This document shows, piece after piece, positions 43,605 through 51,873 of a stretch of 64,000 nt of DNA. Within the stretch, counting starts at the first letter, position 1; every line of letters starts with the position of its first letter. Both the position numbers and the translations under genes were made by a program. The stretch covers positions 1 to 64,000 of the forward strand of contig BEHV01000004.1 of NCBI GenBank assembly GCA_002898315.1. Reading direction: 5' to 3'. This stretch comes from a bacterium HR19. Its GTDB lineage: Bacteria; Calescibacteriota; Calescibacteriia; Calescibacteriales; Calescibacteriaceae. Below the pieces are notes generated by a model, which was not told where the DNA came from, made no database searches, and was given only the letters and a program-made list of their open reading frames with translations.

Positions 43605-44591
43605 TTATGAACTCCGATTTTCTTCATCTCCATATATCACCTTTTCAACAAAATAGGGCGGTCTTTGAGAAGAGAAGAAGTAAATTCTCACAAGGAACTC
43701 AGAAATTATCCCAGTAGTGATGAGCTGAAAGCCGGTCAGGAAGAAAAATATTGCAATAAGGAGCAGTGGGTTTCTATGTACCCAAACCCCAAGATAGTAT
43801 TTTTGATATAGGGTCAAACCGGCAAGGAGTAAGGAGATAAAAATGAGAGCAATTCCTGAGGAGCCGAAGAATCTCATCGGCTTTGTCTGAAAACTCATAA
43901 AGAATTTCAGGAAAAATATATCTATAAAAGTTCTGAAAACCCGCGGTATGACTTTGTATTTAGATTTTCCTTTTGTGCGAGGTCTATGGTTCACGACGAC
44001 CTCGCCAACTTTCGCTCCAAACCACCCTGCAAAAGCTGGAATAAACCTGTGCATATCTCCGAAAAGCTCAAGGTTTTTTACTATCTCTCTTCTATAAGCT
44101 TTCAGAGTGCAACCATAGTCGTGAAGTTTCACCCCGGAAACAAAAGATATTATCAAGTTAGCAAACTTTGACGGAATAACCCTTACAATATTGTCTTTTC
44201 TCTCCTTCCTCCAGCCAGAGACAATATCTAAATTTTCAGCAAACAGTTTCTCTAAAATCTTCGGAATATCTGCCGGGTCATTTTGTCCATCTGAATCCAT
44301 AGTTATTATGATTTCACCACGAGAAAAATCAAATCCCGCCTTTATCGCAGAGGTTTGCCCAAAATTCCTCTTAAACCTTATAATCTTGACCCTTTTATCT
44401 TTTTGAGCTATCTTTTGAAGAATATCAAAGCTCCCATCATTTGAACCATCATCAACATATATTATCTCAAAGTCATATGGCAATGAGGAAATAGCTTTTT
44501 GTATCTCGTTGTGTAAGTTCTCAAGATTATCTCTTTCATTATAAACAGGTAGAACTATTGAAATCAATCTTATCTCTCCGGAAGCACTCAT
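43605..44591 (-). CDS. GT2-family glycosyltransferase, DPM1/ArnC-like, membrane anchored
   Basis: The 328-residue protein begins ISIVLPVYNERDNLENL (residues 11-27) with the GT-A nucleotide site YVDDGSNDGSFDIL near 47 and MDSDGQNDPADIP near 98. Two hydrophobic segments at the C-terminus (near 238-262 and 275-298) anchor it, as in polyprenyl-phosphate mannosyl/aminoarabinosyl transferases. It therefore probably moves a sugar to undecaprenyl phosphate. It follows asnB in the same direction with a 33-base gap. Confidence 0.92.
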   Translation of the reverse strand: MSASGEIRLISIVLPVYNERDNLENLHNEIQKAISSLPYDFEIIYVDDGSNDGSFDILQKIAQKDKRVKIIRFKRNFGQTSAIKAGFDFSRGEIIITMDSDGQNDPADIPKILEKLFAENLDIVSGWRKERKDNIVRVIPSKFANLIISFVSGVKLHDYGCTLKAYRREIVKNLELFGDMHRFIPAFAGWFGAKVGEVVVNHRPRTKGKSKYKVIPRVFRTFIDIFFLKFFMSFQTKPMRFFGSSGIALIFISLLLAGLTLYQKYYLGVWVHRNPLLLIAIFFFLTGFQLITTGIISEFLVRIYFFSSQRPPYFVEKVIYGDEENRSS

Positions 44592-44634
44592 TTTATCCTT
44601 CTCAAAAAAAATTAATCAAAAAACGTAAAATAAG

Positions 44635-46029
44635 CTACTCGGGGGATATTTCTCCGAGGAATTTTGAAAGCATATCCTTTATTTTTCCTGCCCCCATAAA
44701 AACAATAACATCACCCTTACCAGCTCTTTTCAAAATCTCTTTTGCTTCATCAACAACGAACTTATAAGGAACATACCTTATATTTTTCTCATTCGTAAAA
44801 GAAATTATAGATTGAGGAGAGACATTCCACACATTTTCCTCTGAGGCGGGATATATATCTGTGATTATGCATGAGTCAGCAAGAGATAGCGCATCTGCAA
44901 ATTCTTTTTTTAAGTTATGCACGCGCGAAAACCTGTGCGGTTCAAAAATAAGAAAAATTCTTCCGCTGTATATTTGTCTCAGGGTAAGCAAAGTAGCTTT
45001 TATTTCTGTCGGATGATGAGCGTAATCATCTACTATAAACACACCATCTTTTTCCGCAACCAGCTCTATTCTTCTTTTCACTCCTTCAAAAGTTCTGAAA
45101 GCGCTTTTTATCACATCTAAATCAACCCCGAAAATATAACAAACCGCAAAAGAAAGCAAGGAATTATAGATGTTGTGCAATCCTGGGATACCGAGTTCCA
45201 CCTCTTCAACATGAATTTTGCCTTCGCCTATATCTATAACAATATCATACCTTGAATTTTTCCCTAAATATAAATTTTTCACATAAAAGTTAGCTCTTTC
45301 ATCTTCAAGAGAGCATGTTATCACTTTTCGTTTTATATAAGGTATAATTTCGCGTGAATTAGCATCGTCTTGGTTTAACACGACAAAACCCCATATTGGG
45401 ACAGAATTAACAAATGACAAAATTGCCTTTTTCAGGTTTTCAAATCCACCCCACTTTTCTTCGTGTTCTCTATCTATGTTTGTTATCACAACGCAAAACG
45501 GCAGGACCTTCAGAAAATCGGTATCGGATTCATCTATTTCAGCAACCGCAACAGAGCCATAACCTAATTCATCTTCATCGTTTTTAGCTATACCCCCTAT
45601 TATTGAAAGAGGTTTCTTACCACCTTTTTTGAGCGTATAAGATATGAGAGTTGTGGTCGTGGTTTTACCGTGAGACCCCAAAACACAAATTGTATTTTTC
45701 AGCCTCAGAATCTCCGCAAGAAGCTCTATTCTTTTGAGAACTATCTTATTCTTTCTTTTTGCAAACTGAATTTCTTCATTATCAGGAGAAACAGCCGAAG
45801 AGTACACAACAACATCAACCTTATTTATATGTTCTCTGGAATGCCCCCTGAAAAATGAAAGCCCATACTTTTCTAAATCTTTTACAGTTTCAGAGTAAGA
45901 GACATCACAACCCGAAACAGAAAAACCGTTGAGGAGAAGAAGGCGAGCAAGAGATGACATTCCGCTTCCACCAACTCCAATAAAGTGAAACGAATTGACA
46001 TAGCTCAACTTCTTTTCAACAACGAACAT
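44635..46029 (-). CDS. murC: UDP-N-acetylmuramate-L-alanine ligase
   Basis: MurC adds L-Ala to UDP-MurNAc, first of the peptide steps of peptidoglycan synthesis. The 464-residue protein begins VNSFHFIGVGGSGMSSLARL, followed by the ATP site GSHGKTTTTTLIS near 113, EIDESDTDFL near 155 and the central-domain block NIDREHEEKWGG near 175, and in the C-terminal domain DDYAHHPTEIKATL. I chose the ATG at 46029, not the TTG at 46041. No other mur gene is near. A promoter with TTGAAT-17-TATATT ends ten bases before the ATG, so the message should be leaderless or almost so. Confidence 0.95.
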   Translation of the reverse strand: MFVVEKKLSYVNSFHFIGVGGSGMSSLARLLLLNGFSVSGCDVSYSETVKDLEKYGLSFFRGHSREHINKVDVVVYSSAVSPDNEEIQFAKRKNKIVLKRIELLAEILRLKNTICVLGSHGKTTTTTLISYTLKKGGKKPLSIIGGIAKNDEDELGYGSVAVAEIDESDTDFLKVLPFCVVITNIDREHEEKWGGFENLKKAILSFVNSVPIWGFVVLNQDDANSREIIPYIKRKVITCSLEDERANFYVKNLYLGKNSRYDIVIDIGEGKIHVEEVELGIPGLHNIYNSLLSFAVCYIFGVDLDVIKSAFRTFEGVKRRIELVAEKDGVFIVDDYAHHPTEIKATLLTLRQIYSGRIFLIFEPHRFSRVHNLKKEFADALSLADSCIITDIYPASEENVWNVSPQSIISFTNEKNIRYVPYKFVVDEAKEILKRAGKGDVIVFMGAGKIKDMLSKFLGEISPE

Positions 46030-46039
46030 ATAAAACAAC

Positions 46040-46068
46040 AATATAAATCAAGAAGATAATTTATTCAA
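46040..46068 (-). promoter_or_regulatory. Promoter of murC with its -10 box ten bases before the start codon
   Basis: On the minus strand TTGAAT (46063-46068) and TATATT (46040-46045) are 17 bases apart. Ten bases separate the -10 box from the murC ATG at 46029, so RNA should begin only a few bases before the ATG and has no room for a Shine-Dalgarno site. Confidence 0.55.
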
Positions 46069-46127
46069 CAATTTGCATATTCTCAAAGTGTTTTCAAATT
46101 TTATAGAATTTTCACTTATAAAACTAA

Positions 46128-47219
46128 ATGCTTTATGGAGAAAGGATAAGAGTTGGGCTCGTTGGAATACCATCAAGTGGTAAAACCACAATCTTCAATC
46201 TGCTATGTAAGGCATCAGCAGAAGTATCTGAATATCCATTTACAACAAAAAGCAAAAATCAGGGAATAATGCAGATGTATGAGCCGAGAGTTGAAGTACT
46301 ATCAAAAATCTTGAAATCAAACGAGGTCAAATACCCAGCAGTTGAAATAGTAGATGTTGCTGGACTTATAAAAGGAGCACACAAAGGAGAAGGACTCGGA
46401 AACGAGTTTCTCTCCTACATAAGACCTCTTGACATAGTTTGCTATGTCCTGAGACATATTGAATCTGTCCCACATATTGACGGAAAAGACGATATAAAAA
46501 GAGATTTTGACATTTTAAGATATGAAATCTCAATGAGCGACCTTGAAATAATATCAAGAAGAGAGGAGAAACTGAAGAAACTTTCTTCGGTTGGACAAAA
46601 AGAAGCAAGAGAAACCCTGAAAATACTTGAAAAAATAAAGGAACAAATAGAAAATTTCGCTCAGAACGCAAAGTTCAAAGTAGAATGGGAATCAGAAGAC
46701 GAAAGAGCAAAAGGAGAGAAAGAAATTTCATCGCTGAACCTTGTATCAGCAAAACCATTTTTTGTAATAATAAACACAGATATATCTACAAGCAGATGGG
46801 ACGAACTCAAAAATTCTCTGAAAGGAAAGATAGAAGATGAAAAAATCATCGTTTGCGACGCACTATCTGAAATGGAAATAGACGAAAAAGAAGTGAGAAA
46901 CTATGGAATAACACCACTGCGAGAGCTTATAACAAATACAATAAAAAAGATAGGCAATGTGGTTATCTTTTTCACCGGCTTTGAAGGAAAAGAGCTGAGA
47001 AGCTGGATAGTGCAAAAAGGAACAACAGTATTTGAGGCAGCCGGTATGATTCACTCTGACATGCAAAAAGGTTTTATATCAGCAGAAGTGGCAAAATATG
47101 AAGAATATAAAAAATTCACCTCCGATAAAGAAGCATATCAAAACGGAGTGTTCATAAAGGTCGGAAAAGATTACATAATAGAAGACGGAGATACAATAAG
47201 AATAAAGTTCAAGGTTTGA
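46128..47219 (+). CDS. ychF: Obg-like GTPase/ATPase YchF
   Basis: YchF is an Obg-family nucleotide hydrolase that binds ribosomes. The 363-residue protein has the P-loop GIPSSGKT (13-20; usual GLPNVGKS), then VDVAGLIKGAHKGEGLGNEF at about 70-89 (switch II, normally VDIAGLVKGASKGEGLG), and a C-terminal TGS domain (about 283-363; TGFEGKELRSWIVQKGTTV, GKDYIIEDGDTIRIKF). A helical coiled-coil insertion (about 130-180) is usual in YchF. TATAAA ends five bases before the ATG, and there is no ribosome site. It is divergent from murC. Confidence 0.94.
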   Translation: MLYGERIRVGLVGIPSSGKTTIFNLLCKASAEVSEYPFTTKSKNQGIMQMYEPRVEVLSKILKSNEVKYPAVEIVDVAGLIKGAHKGEGLGNEFLSYIRPLDIVCYVLRHIESVPHIDGKDDIKRDFDILRYEISMSDLEIISRREEKLKKLSSVGQKEARETLKILEKIKEQIENFAQNAKFKVEWESEDERAKGEKEISSLNLVSAKPFFVIINTDISTSRWDELKNSLKGKIEDEKIIVCDALSEMEIDEKEVRNYGITPLRELITNTIKKIGNVVIFFTGFEGKELRSWIVQKGTTVFEAAGMIHSDMQKGFISAEVAKYEEYKKFTSDKEAYQNGVFIKVGKDYIIEDGDTIRIKFKV

Positions 47220-47236
47220 CTGTAATTCGCCATATT

Positions 47237-48526
47237 TCAGAAATAAACTCTTATAATTTCTTTTCTGTGCGAAACATAAGCGCAAACCTTACCAGATGTG
47301 ATGCTCTCCTTACCCACCTTTTTTTTAGCTTCCTCCGCCAAACCCTTCACCTTATATTTCAGAAAAACAACAAGACGATAACAATATATCTGATTCTCAA
47401 CTATCTGGTCTGAATAAGAAGTAGTGCCGGAGGGAAAAGAAGAAACATCAGAAAAATTCTCACAGTTATAGCCAAGACATCTTTGCAAAACTATGTCCTC
47501 AGAATCAATTGAAGACGGAATATTCCAAGAAAGAAAAAGATTACCTTCCGAATACGAATTTATTTTAATGACATCTGACCCAAGAGATATTGGAGCGATT
47601 TCTTCTTTCTTTTCTACGCTGGCAACTTCTTTGGGAGGAGGTGTCTTTGGTTGCTCTGCTGGAATCTCTTCTTTCTGCTTTGCGAGAAGTTTTGCTCTCT
47701 CGCTTTCAAGCTCTGCGAGTTTTTTTTCAAGCTCCGCTATCTTTTTTTCAAGCTCCTGCGAAGAAGAAACTATCTCCTTCGCCTTGCCCTCCTCAACCGT
47801 GACAACACGAGTTATATAATAACTCGGAATATCTAATCCCAAGATTATATTGAAGAAAAAAAGAAGTCCGTATTTTGACGGATATTCCTTCCCGACGAAT
47901 TTTTTCCCGGTTTGCTCATATTTTTTTATAGCTTCAAGCTCGCTTTGAGTAAGAGTTGGGACAAAAAGAGAAAAAGTTCTCAATCCGAATTTGACATCAA
48001 AAATAAATGAACCCGATACTCCTCTTACCCCCGAAGATATTTCAAAATGAGGGAAAGGACCCGGGTTTTCAACTCTCTTTGTAAAAAGAGCCGGGTTGAA
48101 AATATTTATAAACAAAGTATCTGATATAGGGATTATCTGAAATCTCAAAAAGGGGACAAGTAGTGAGCTTCCTCCTTGGGTTTCAAGAACCCTAAAAATA
48201 GCTCTTTTGCTGTATATGAAGAAAGAAAAAGGCAGAATTCCCCCTCCCGGCATATATCTTAACCTTCTTACGAACTCAAAAGTTCTGTCTTCTCTATCAA
48301 GAAGAAGGGACGGGAAAAGTTTCGCTCCTCCGACCATAAGCGCAAAGCTTATAGGACCGGCATCGGGAATCAATCTGAAATCCTGAAATTCTCCGACCGT
48401 GAGTTCAGAGATTGTAAAGCCGGGCTTTTCAGATATTCCTAGGTATCCCACACCTGCACCAATTATTGTAAATCTGTTTTGATTTTCAAAGCTCAATATT
48501 AGCAATGCTAACTTTAAAATCAACAT
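47237..48526 (-). CDS. Hypothetical envelope protein: barrel-like part, coiled coil, FN3-like domain
   Basis: The 429-residue protein begins with a short hydrophobic signal (LILKLALLILSF). Residues about 20-240 look like an outer-membrane barrel, with many alternating short aromatic/hydrophobic stretches. Then comes a 45-residue coiled coil (SSQELEKKIAELEKKLAELE at about 258-277), a Pro/Lys-rich linker (about 300-330) and a C-terminal region like a fibronectin type III fold (LFLSWNIPSSIDSEDIVLQR). I recognise no family. No Shine-Dalgarno site. It converges with ychF. Confidence 0.75.
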   Translation of the reverse strand: MLILKLALLILSFENQNRFTIIGAGVGYLGISEKPGFTISELTVGEFQDFRLIPDAGPISFALMVGGAKLFPSLLLDREDRTFEFVRRLRYMPGGGILPFSFFIYSKRAIFRVLETQGGSSLLVPFLRFQIIPISDTLFINIFNPALFTKRVENPGPFPHFEISSGVRGVSGSFIFDVKFGLRTFSLFVPTLTQSELEAIKKYEQTGKKFVGKEYPSKYGLLFFFNIILGLDIPSYYITRVVTVEEGKAKEIVSSSQELEKKIAELEKKLAELESERAKLLAKQKEEIPAEQPKTPPPKEVASVEKKEEIAPISLGSDVIKINSYSEGNLFLSWNIPSSIDSEDIVLQRCLGYNCENFSDVSSFPSGTTSYSDQIVENQIYCYRLVVFLKYKVKGLAEEAKKKVGKESITSGKVCAYVSHRKEIIRVYF

Positions 48527-48709
48527 ACCACAATAACCAAGTCAAATAATTTCCAAAAAATAAAATTGCTTTCTCTATAAAATTTAGCTTAAAAATAAAA
48601 TATTCAAAGAAAAATAAAAAAATAAAAAATTTCAAAGCAGATATGAACTTATAATTTTTAGTCGTTATCAATTAAGTTATTTTTTATTTCCCTCACCCGG
48701 TAATACTCC

Positions 48710-50086
48710 TTAATCTGAACGAATCTGAAATTTATCTCCCAAATGCTTTTTCAAAGATGAAGCAATAAAAATATGCCCGTAAGAATTGTAAAAAATTCTG
48801 CCCGACAAAATTTCATACGAGAAGAATTTTTCAAAATCAGTCCCAGAGTTCAAAATATCATCTGTGAGGTCAAAATATCTGATGCCCAGAAGTTCAAGAA
48901 CACTCAAAACCTTCTTTCTGACTCTGAAATCTTTGTAGAAAACCTCAACAGGGTCAGGAACATAGACGACAAAGAATTCAGCTCCTTTCCTCTTTGAAAA
49001 ATCTCTTATATCTTTCAACGCAACTGTAAGCAAAAAAGCATCTTCTCCCGAAAGAGAAAATCTCCTCTTCCTCTGTATGAAAGCAAACAACTCCTCTACT
49101 TTGAAAAAACGAAAAAGTTTATAAAAAATATCTGGAAATGTCTTTTTTTTCTCCTCGCTCTTTTGCAAGTTCAGATTTTCTAACTTCAAATTAGTTTTGA
49201 GTTTTTCAAAAAAAATATCCTTCACTTTATGAGAAAATATGCCCTGTGAAAATTTCTCCTTCCTGAAATACAACCTCACTATTGGGTTTTCCCATGTTCT
49301 CTTTAAATTCATAACTTCTGATGGCGATATAAAAAGAAAAACCGCTTGCGGATTTACCTGGCTTTCAAGCTCCTTCAAAATGAGAGACGAAATGAGAACA
49401 TCTTCACCTCCATGTCCCAGATTTAAAATAGGTAAAGAAGTTAGCTCCTCAACAAGTTTTGAAAACGGCTTTACCGCACAAAAACCTGCAACAGTGTATC
49501 CGCCGAGAAAAATAATCTGACCTTTCTTATTCCAGACCTCATCTTCATTTCTGAATCCAAAACTGTCTGAAATATGATAAACCCAATTACCATCTTCGTT
49601 GCACAGTATTAAAACCGACTTCGGTGGATATGAAACAGGATAAAATCTCTCCCCATCAATATATATACCCTCCGATATTATATTTTCAAGCGGAGAGAAA
49701 ACAAAAACAGAAGGATAAGAAATAGAGAGCTGGTATATAAGACCTGAAACAGGCATAAAATAGGCCTGCCTTTTCAGCTTTATCTCTTTGAACGAAAAAT
49801 TCGCTACTATGAAGTAGATTGCAAAAACATGAAAGAGAACAAGTCCCGAGAAAATCTTGAAATTCACAATCTCCTTCCAGCTGAAAAAAACCTTCAATCT
49901 CACAAGAATCTTTTCAAGAACAAAAGAAGGAGTAAAAAAGAAAAAGAGCAGGAGAACTGAAACAAAAAAAGATATAGCTGATAAGAGGAATATCTCTTTG
50001 AGGTATAGCCATAAGGAAAGTTGAAAGAAAAAAGAGATAGATATAAAAAAGCCCGAAAAACTCAACAATCTCAAAATAACAAACAT
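48710..50086 (-). CDS. Membrane protein with degenerate SGNH-hydrolase-like domain
   Basis: The first 105 residues hold three or four membrane segments; the periplasmic C-terminal part has the outline of an SGNH hydrolase: DSFGFRNEDEVWNKKG, then IIFLGGYTVAGF where catalytic forms have IxxLGDSxTxG, ILNLGHGGEDVLISSLIL (the N-x-G block), and at the end FYNSYGHIFIASSL, where the DxxH pair is usual. The serine and aspartate of block I are changed to Tyr and Gly, so hydrolytic activity is doubtful. Such proteins (AlgX/AlgJ-like) acetylate or bind polysaccharide. I chose the ATG at 50086; a TTG at 50104 is in frame. Confidence 0.65.
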   Translation of the reverse strand: MFVILRLLSFSGFFISISFFFQLSLWLYLKEIFLLSAISFFVSVLLLFFFFTPSFVLEKILVRLKVFFSWKEIVNFKIFSGLVLFHVFAIYFIVANFSFKEIKLKRQAYFMPVSGLIYQLSISYPSVFVFSPLENIISEGIYIDGERFYPVSYPPKSVLILCNEDGNWVYHISDSFGFRNEDEVWNKKGQIIFLGGYTVAGFCAVKPFSKLVEELTSLPILNLGHGGEDVLISSLILKELESQVNPQAVFLFISPSEVMNLKRTWENPIVRLYFRKEKFSQGIFSHKVKDIFFEKLKTNLKLENLNLQKSEEKKKTFPDIFYKLFRFFKVEELFAFIQRKRRFSLSGEDAFLLTVALKDIRDFSKRKGAEFFVVYVPDPVEVFYKDFRVRKKVLSVLELLGIRYFDLTDDILNSGTDFEKFFSYEILSGRIFYNSYGHIFIASSLKKHLGDKFQIRSD

Positions 50087-50191
50087 AACAAAAAATATAA
50101 ACAACGAAGGAATAATAAATAAATTTGAAGGGCTTGATAAACCTAAAAGGAATAAAAACGAAATTGAGAATTTGTTGGTATATATTTTAAT

Positions 50192-51376
50192 TTATTCTAT
50201 TTCTCTTCCCGAAAGCCCCAAAATAGCTCTTGCTATTATTGTTCTTTGGACTTCTGATGTTCCGCCTCCGATTGTTATGAGCCGCACATCTCTGTAACCC
50301 TTTTCAAGTTTGAACTCTCTCATATATCCGTATCCACCGAGAATTTGAATTGCTTCGTATATGTGATTTACCACTGCATCACCCCAGAAGAGTTTAAAAG
50401 ATGATGCTTCAACAAAAGGGAGTTCCCCTCTATCTATATGCCATGCAACTCTATAAAGGTATGAACGAGCGACCTCAAGAGTAACTTTCATATCAACTAT
50501 TTTTTTCTGTATTGCTTGAAAATATGATATAGGTTTTCCGAACGCCTGTCTTTGGTTTGCATAAGCCGTAAGTCCTTTTATAACAAGCTCAAGAGAGCCA
50601 ACCGAAGGGGAAAGCATAACAGACCTTTCCCATCCAAAAATCGTTCTCACAACCTGAATAAAACCCATATTCACCTCTCCTAAAACATTTTCTTCTGGGA
50701 CCTCGCAATCTTCAAAAACAATTTCACCGGTAGGTGATAATCTGTTGCCCATCTTCTCAAGTTTCCTTGAAACATAAAATCCCTTGAAATTTTTTTCTAC
50801 TAAAAAAGCGGTTATTCCAGCGGAACCGAGGGATTTATCTGTTGTTGCAAGAACAAGAAAAAGGTCTCCTATCGGAGCGTTAGTTATAAAAATTTTTGAA
50901 CCGTTTAGAATCCATCTATCTCCTTTTTTCACAGCGATGGTTTTAAGATGGATAGAATCTGACCCCCCGTGAGGTTCAGTAAGAGCAAAACAACCTATCA
51001 TCTCTCCTGTTGCAAGACGAGTAAGATATTTTCTCTTTTGTTCTTCTGTTCCGTAGGTCATAAGTGGGACACCGCAAAGTATGGTGTGAGCGGAAAGAGA
51101 CATAACCATTCCCCCATCTACTCCTGCGAGTCCGAGAGCTTCCCACGCAACAGTTGTAGCAAGAGCGGATGCTCCTTGCCCACCGTACTCCTCAGGGAAA
51201 GGAAAACCCAAAAGCCCGAACTCCTTGAACTTTTCCCATATAGGCCACGCAAACTCCTCTTTCGCATCAAGTTCAAGCTGGATTTTCTCCTGAATAGGAA
51301 TTATGTTCTCCACCGCATATTTCCAAACCGATTCCCTCAACTGTATGAGTTCAGGTTCAAGAGAAAAATCAATCAT
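50192..51376 (-). CDS. Acyl-CoA dehydrogenase
   Basis: A 394-residue flavin enzyme of fatty-acid or amino-acid oxidation. Blocks are FPFPEEYGGQGASALATTVA, ALTEPHGGSDSIHLKTIAVK near 128-147 and ILGGYGYMREFKLEKGYRD near 345. The C-terminus reads ITIGGGTSEVQR, with Gly where VLCAD/MCAD types have the catalytic Glu (YEGT); in members such as isovaleryl-CoA and long-chain enzymes the base sits elsewhere, so it need not be inactive. Gene is 87 bases from the SGNH-like gene. A second family member is at 15434-17143. Confidence 0.92.
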   Translation of the reverse strand: MIDFSLEPELIQLRESVWKYAVENIIPIQEKIQLELDAKEEFAWPIWEKFKEFGLLGFPFPEEYGGQGASALATTVAWEALGLAGVDGGMVMSLSAHTILCGVPLMTYGTEEQKRKYLTRLATGEMIGCFALTEPHGGSDSIHLKTIAVKKGDRWILNGSKIFITNAPIGDLFLVLATTDKSLGSAGITAFLVEKNFKGFYVSRKLEKMGNRLSPTGEIVFEDCEVPEENVLGEVNMGFIQVVRTIFGWERSVMLSPSVGSLELVIKGLTAYANQRQAFGKPISYFQAIQKKIVDMKVTLEVARSYLYRVAWHIDRGELPFVEASSFKLFWGDAVVNHIYEAIQILGGYGYMREFKLEKGYRDVRLITIGGGTSEVQRTIIARAILGLSGREIE

Positions 51377-51473
51377 ATCAAGAGTAAGTTTATAGTTTAT
51401 GCTCCTTTGAAAATAATTTCAGAATTTTTCCGATTTTCCAAGAAGAACACCAAAAAAGAAATACAATATAGTG

Positions 51474-51869
51474 ATGATAGACGAAACATTCTACGAATAC
51501 TTGATTTCAAGATATAAAAACCTCAGAAACAAAGGAAAAATTGAAAATGCCGATATAGTTTATGAAGAAGGCAATCCATCATGCGGAGATATGATAAAAA
51601 TATATGTAAAGCTGTCAGAAGACAAGAATGTTATAGAAGATGTGAAATTTGAGGGGAAAGGATGCACAATATCACAGGTTTCAGCAGACATACTCGCAGA
51701 CATGGTAAAAGGGAAAAAGATTGAAGAAGCAAAAAAACTTGACAAAAAAGAATTTATATCAGAACTCGGTATTGAACTGAGTCCAATAAGAATAAAGTGC
51801 GCCCTTTTAGCTTATAAAGTTTTCAAAATGGGAGCTTACGGAATAAAAATAGATGACGAGAAAATATAA
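51474..51869 (+). CDS. sufU: SufU-type iron-sulphur scaffold protein
   Basis: SufU/IscU proteins act as scaffold or sulphur-transfer partner in Fe-S cluster assembly. From the ATG at 51474 the 131 residues have EGNPSCGDMIKIYV with Cys37 and Asp39, FEGKGCTISQVSADILADMV with Cys64, and RIKCALLAYKV with Cys109: the three cysteines and the Asp of the family. A GTG directly before it (51471) is an alternative start. It is divergent from the acyl-CoA dehydrogenase. No sufS or sufB is near. TACAAT ends six bases before 51474, hinting at a leaderless message. Confidence 0.92.
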   Translation: MIDETFYEYLISRYKNLRNKGKIENADIVYEEGNPSCGDMIKIYVKLSEDKNVIEDVKFEGKGCTISQVSADILADMVKGKKIEEAKKLDKKEFISELGIELSPIRIKCALLAYKVFKMGAYGIKIDDEKI

Positions 51870-51873
51870 AAAT

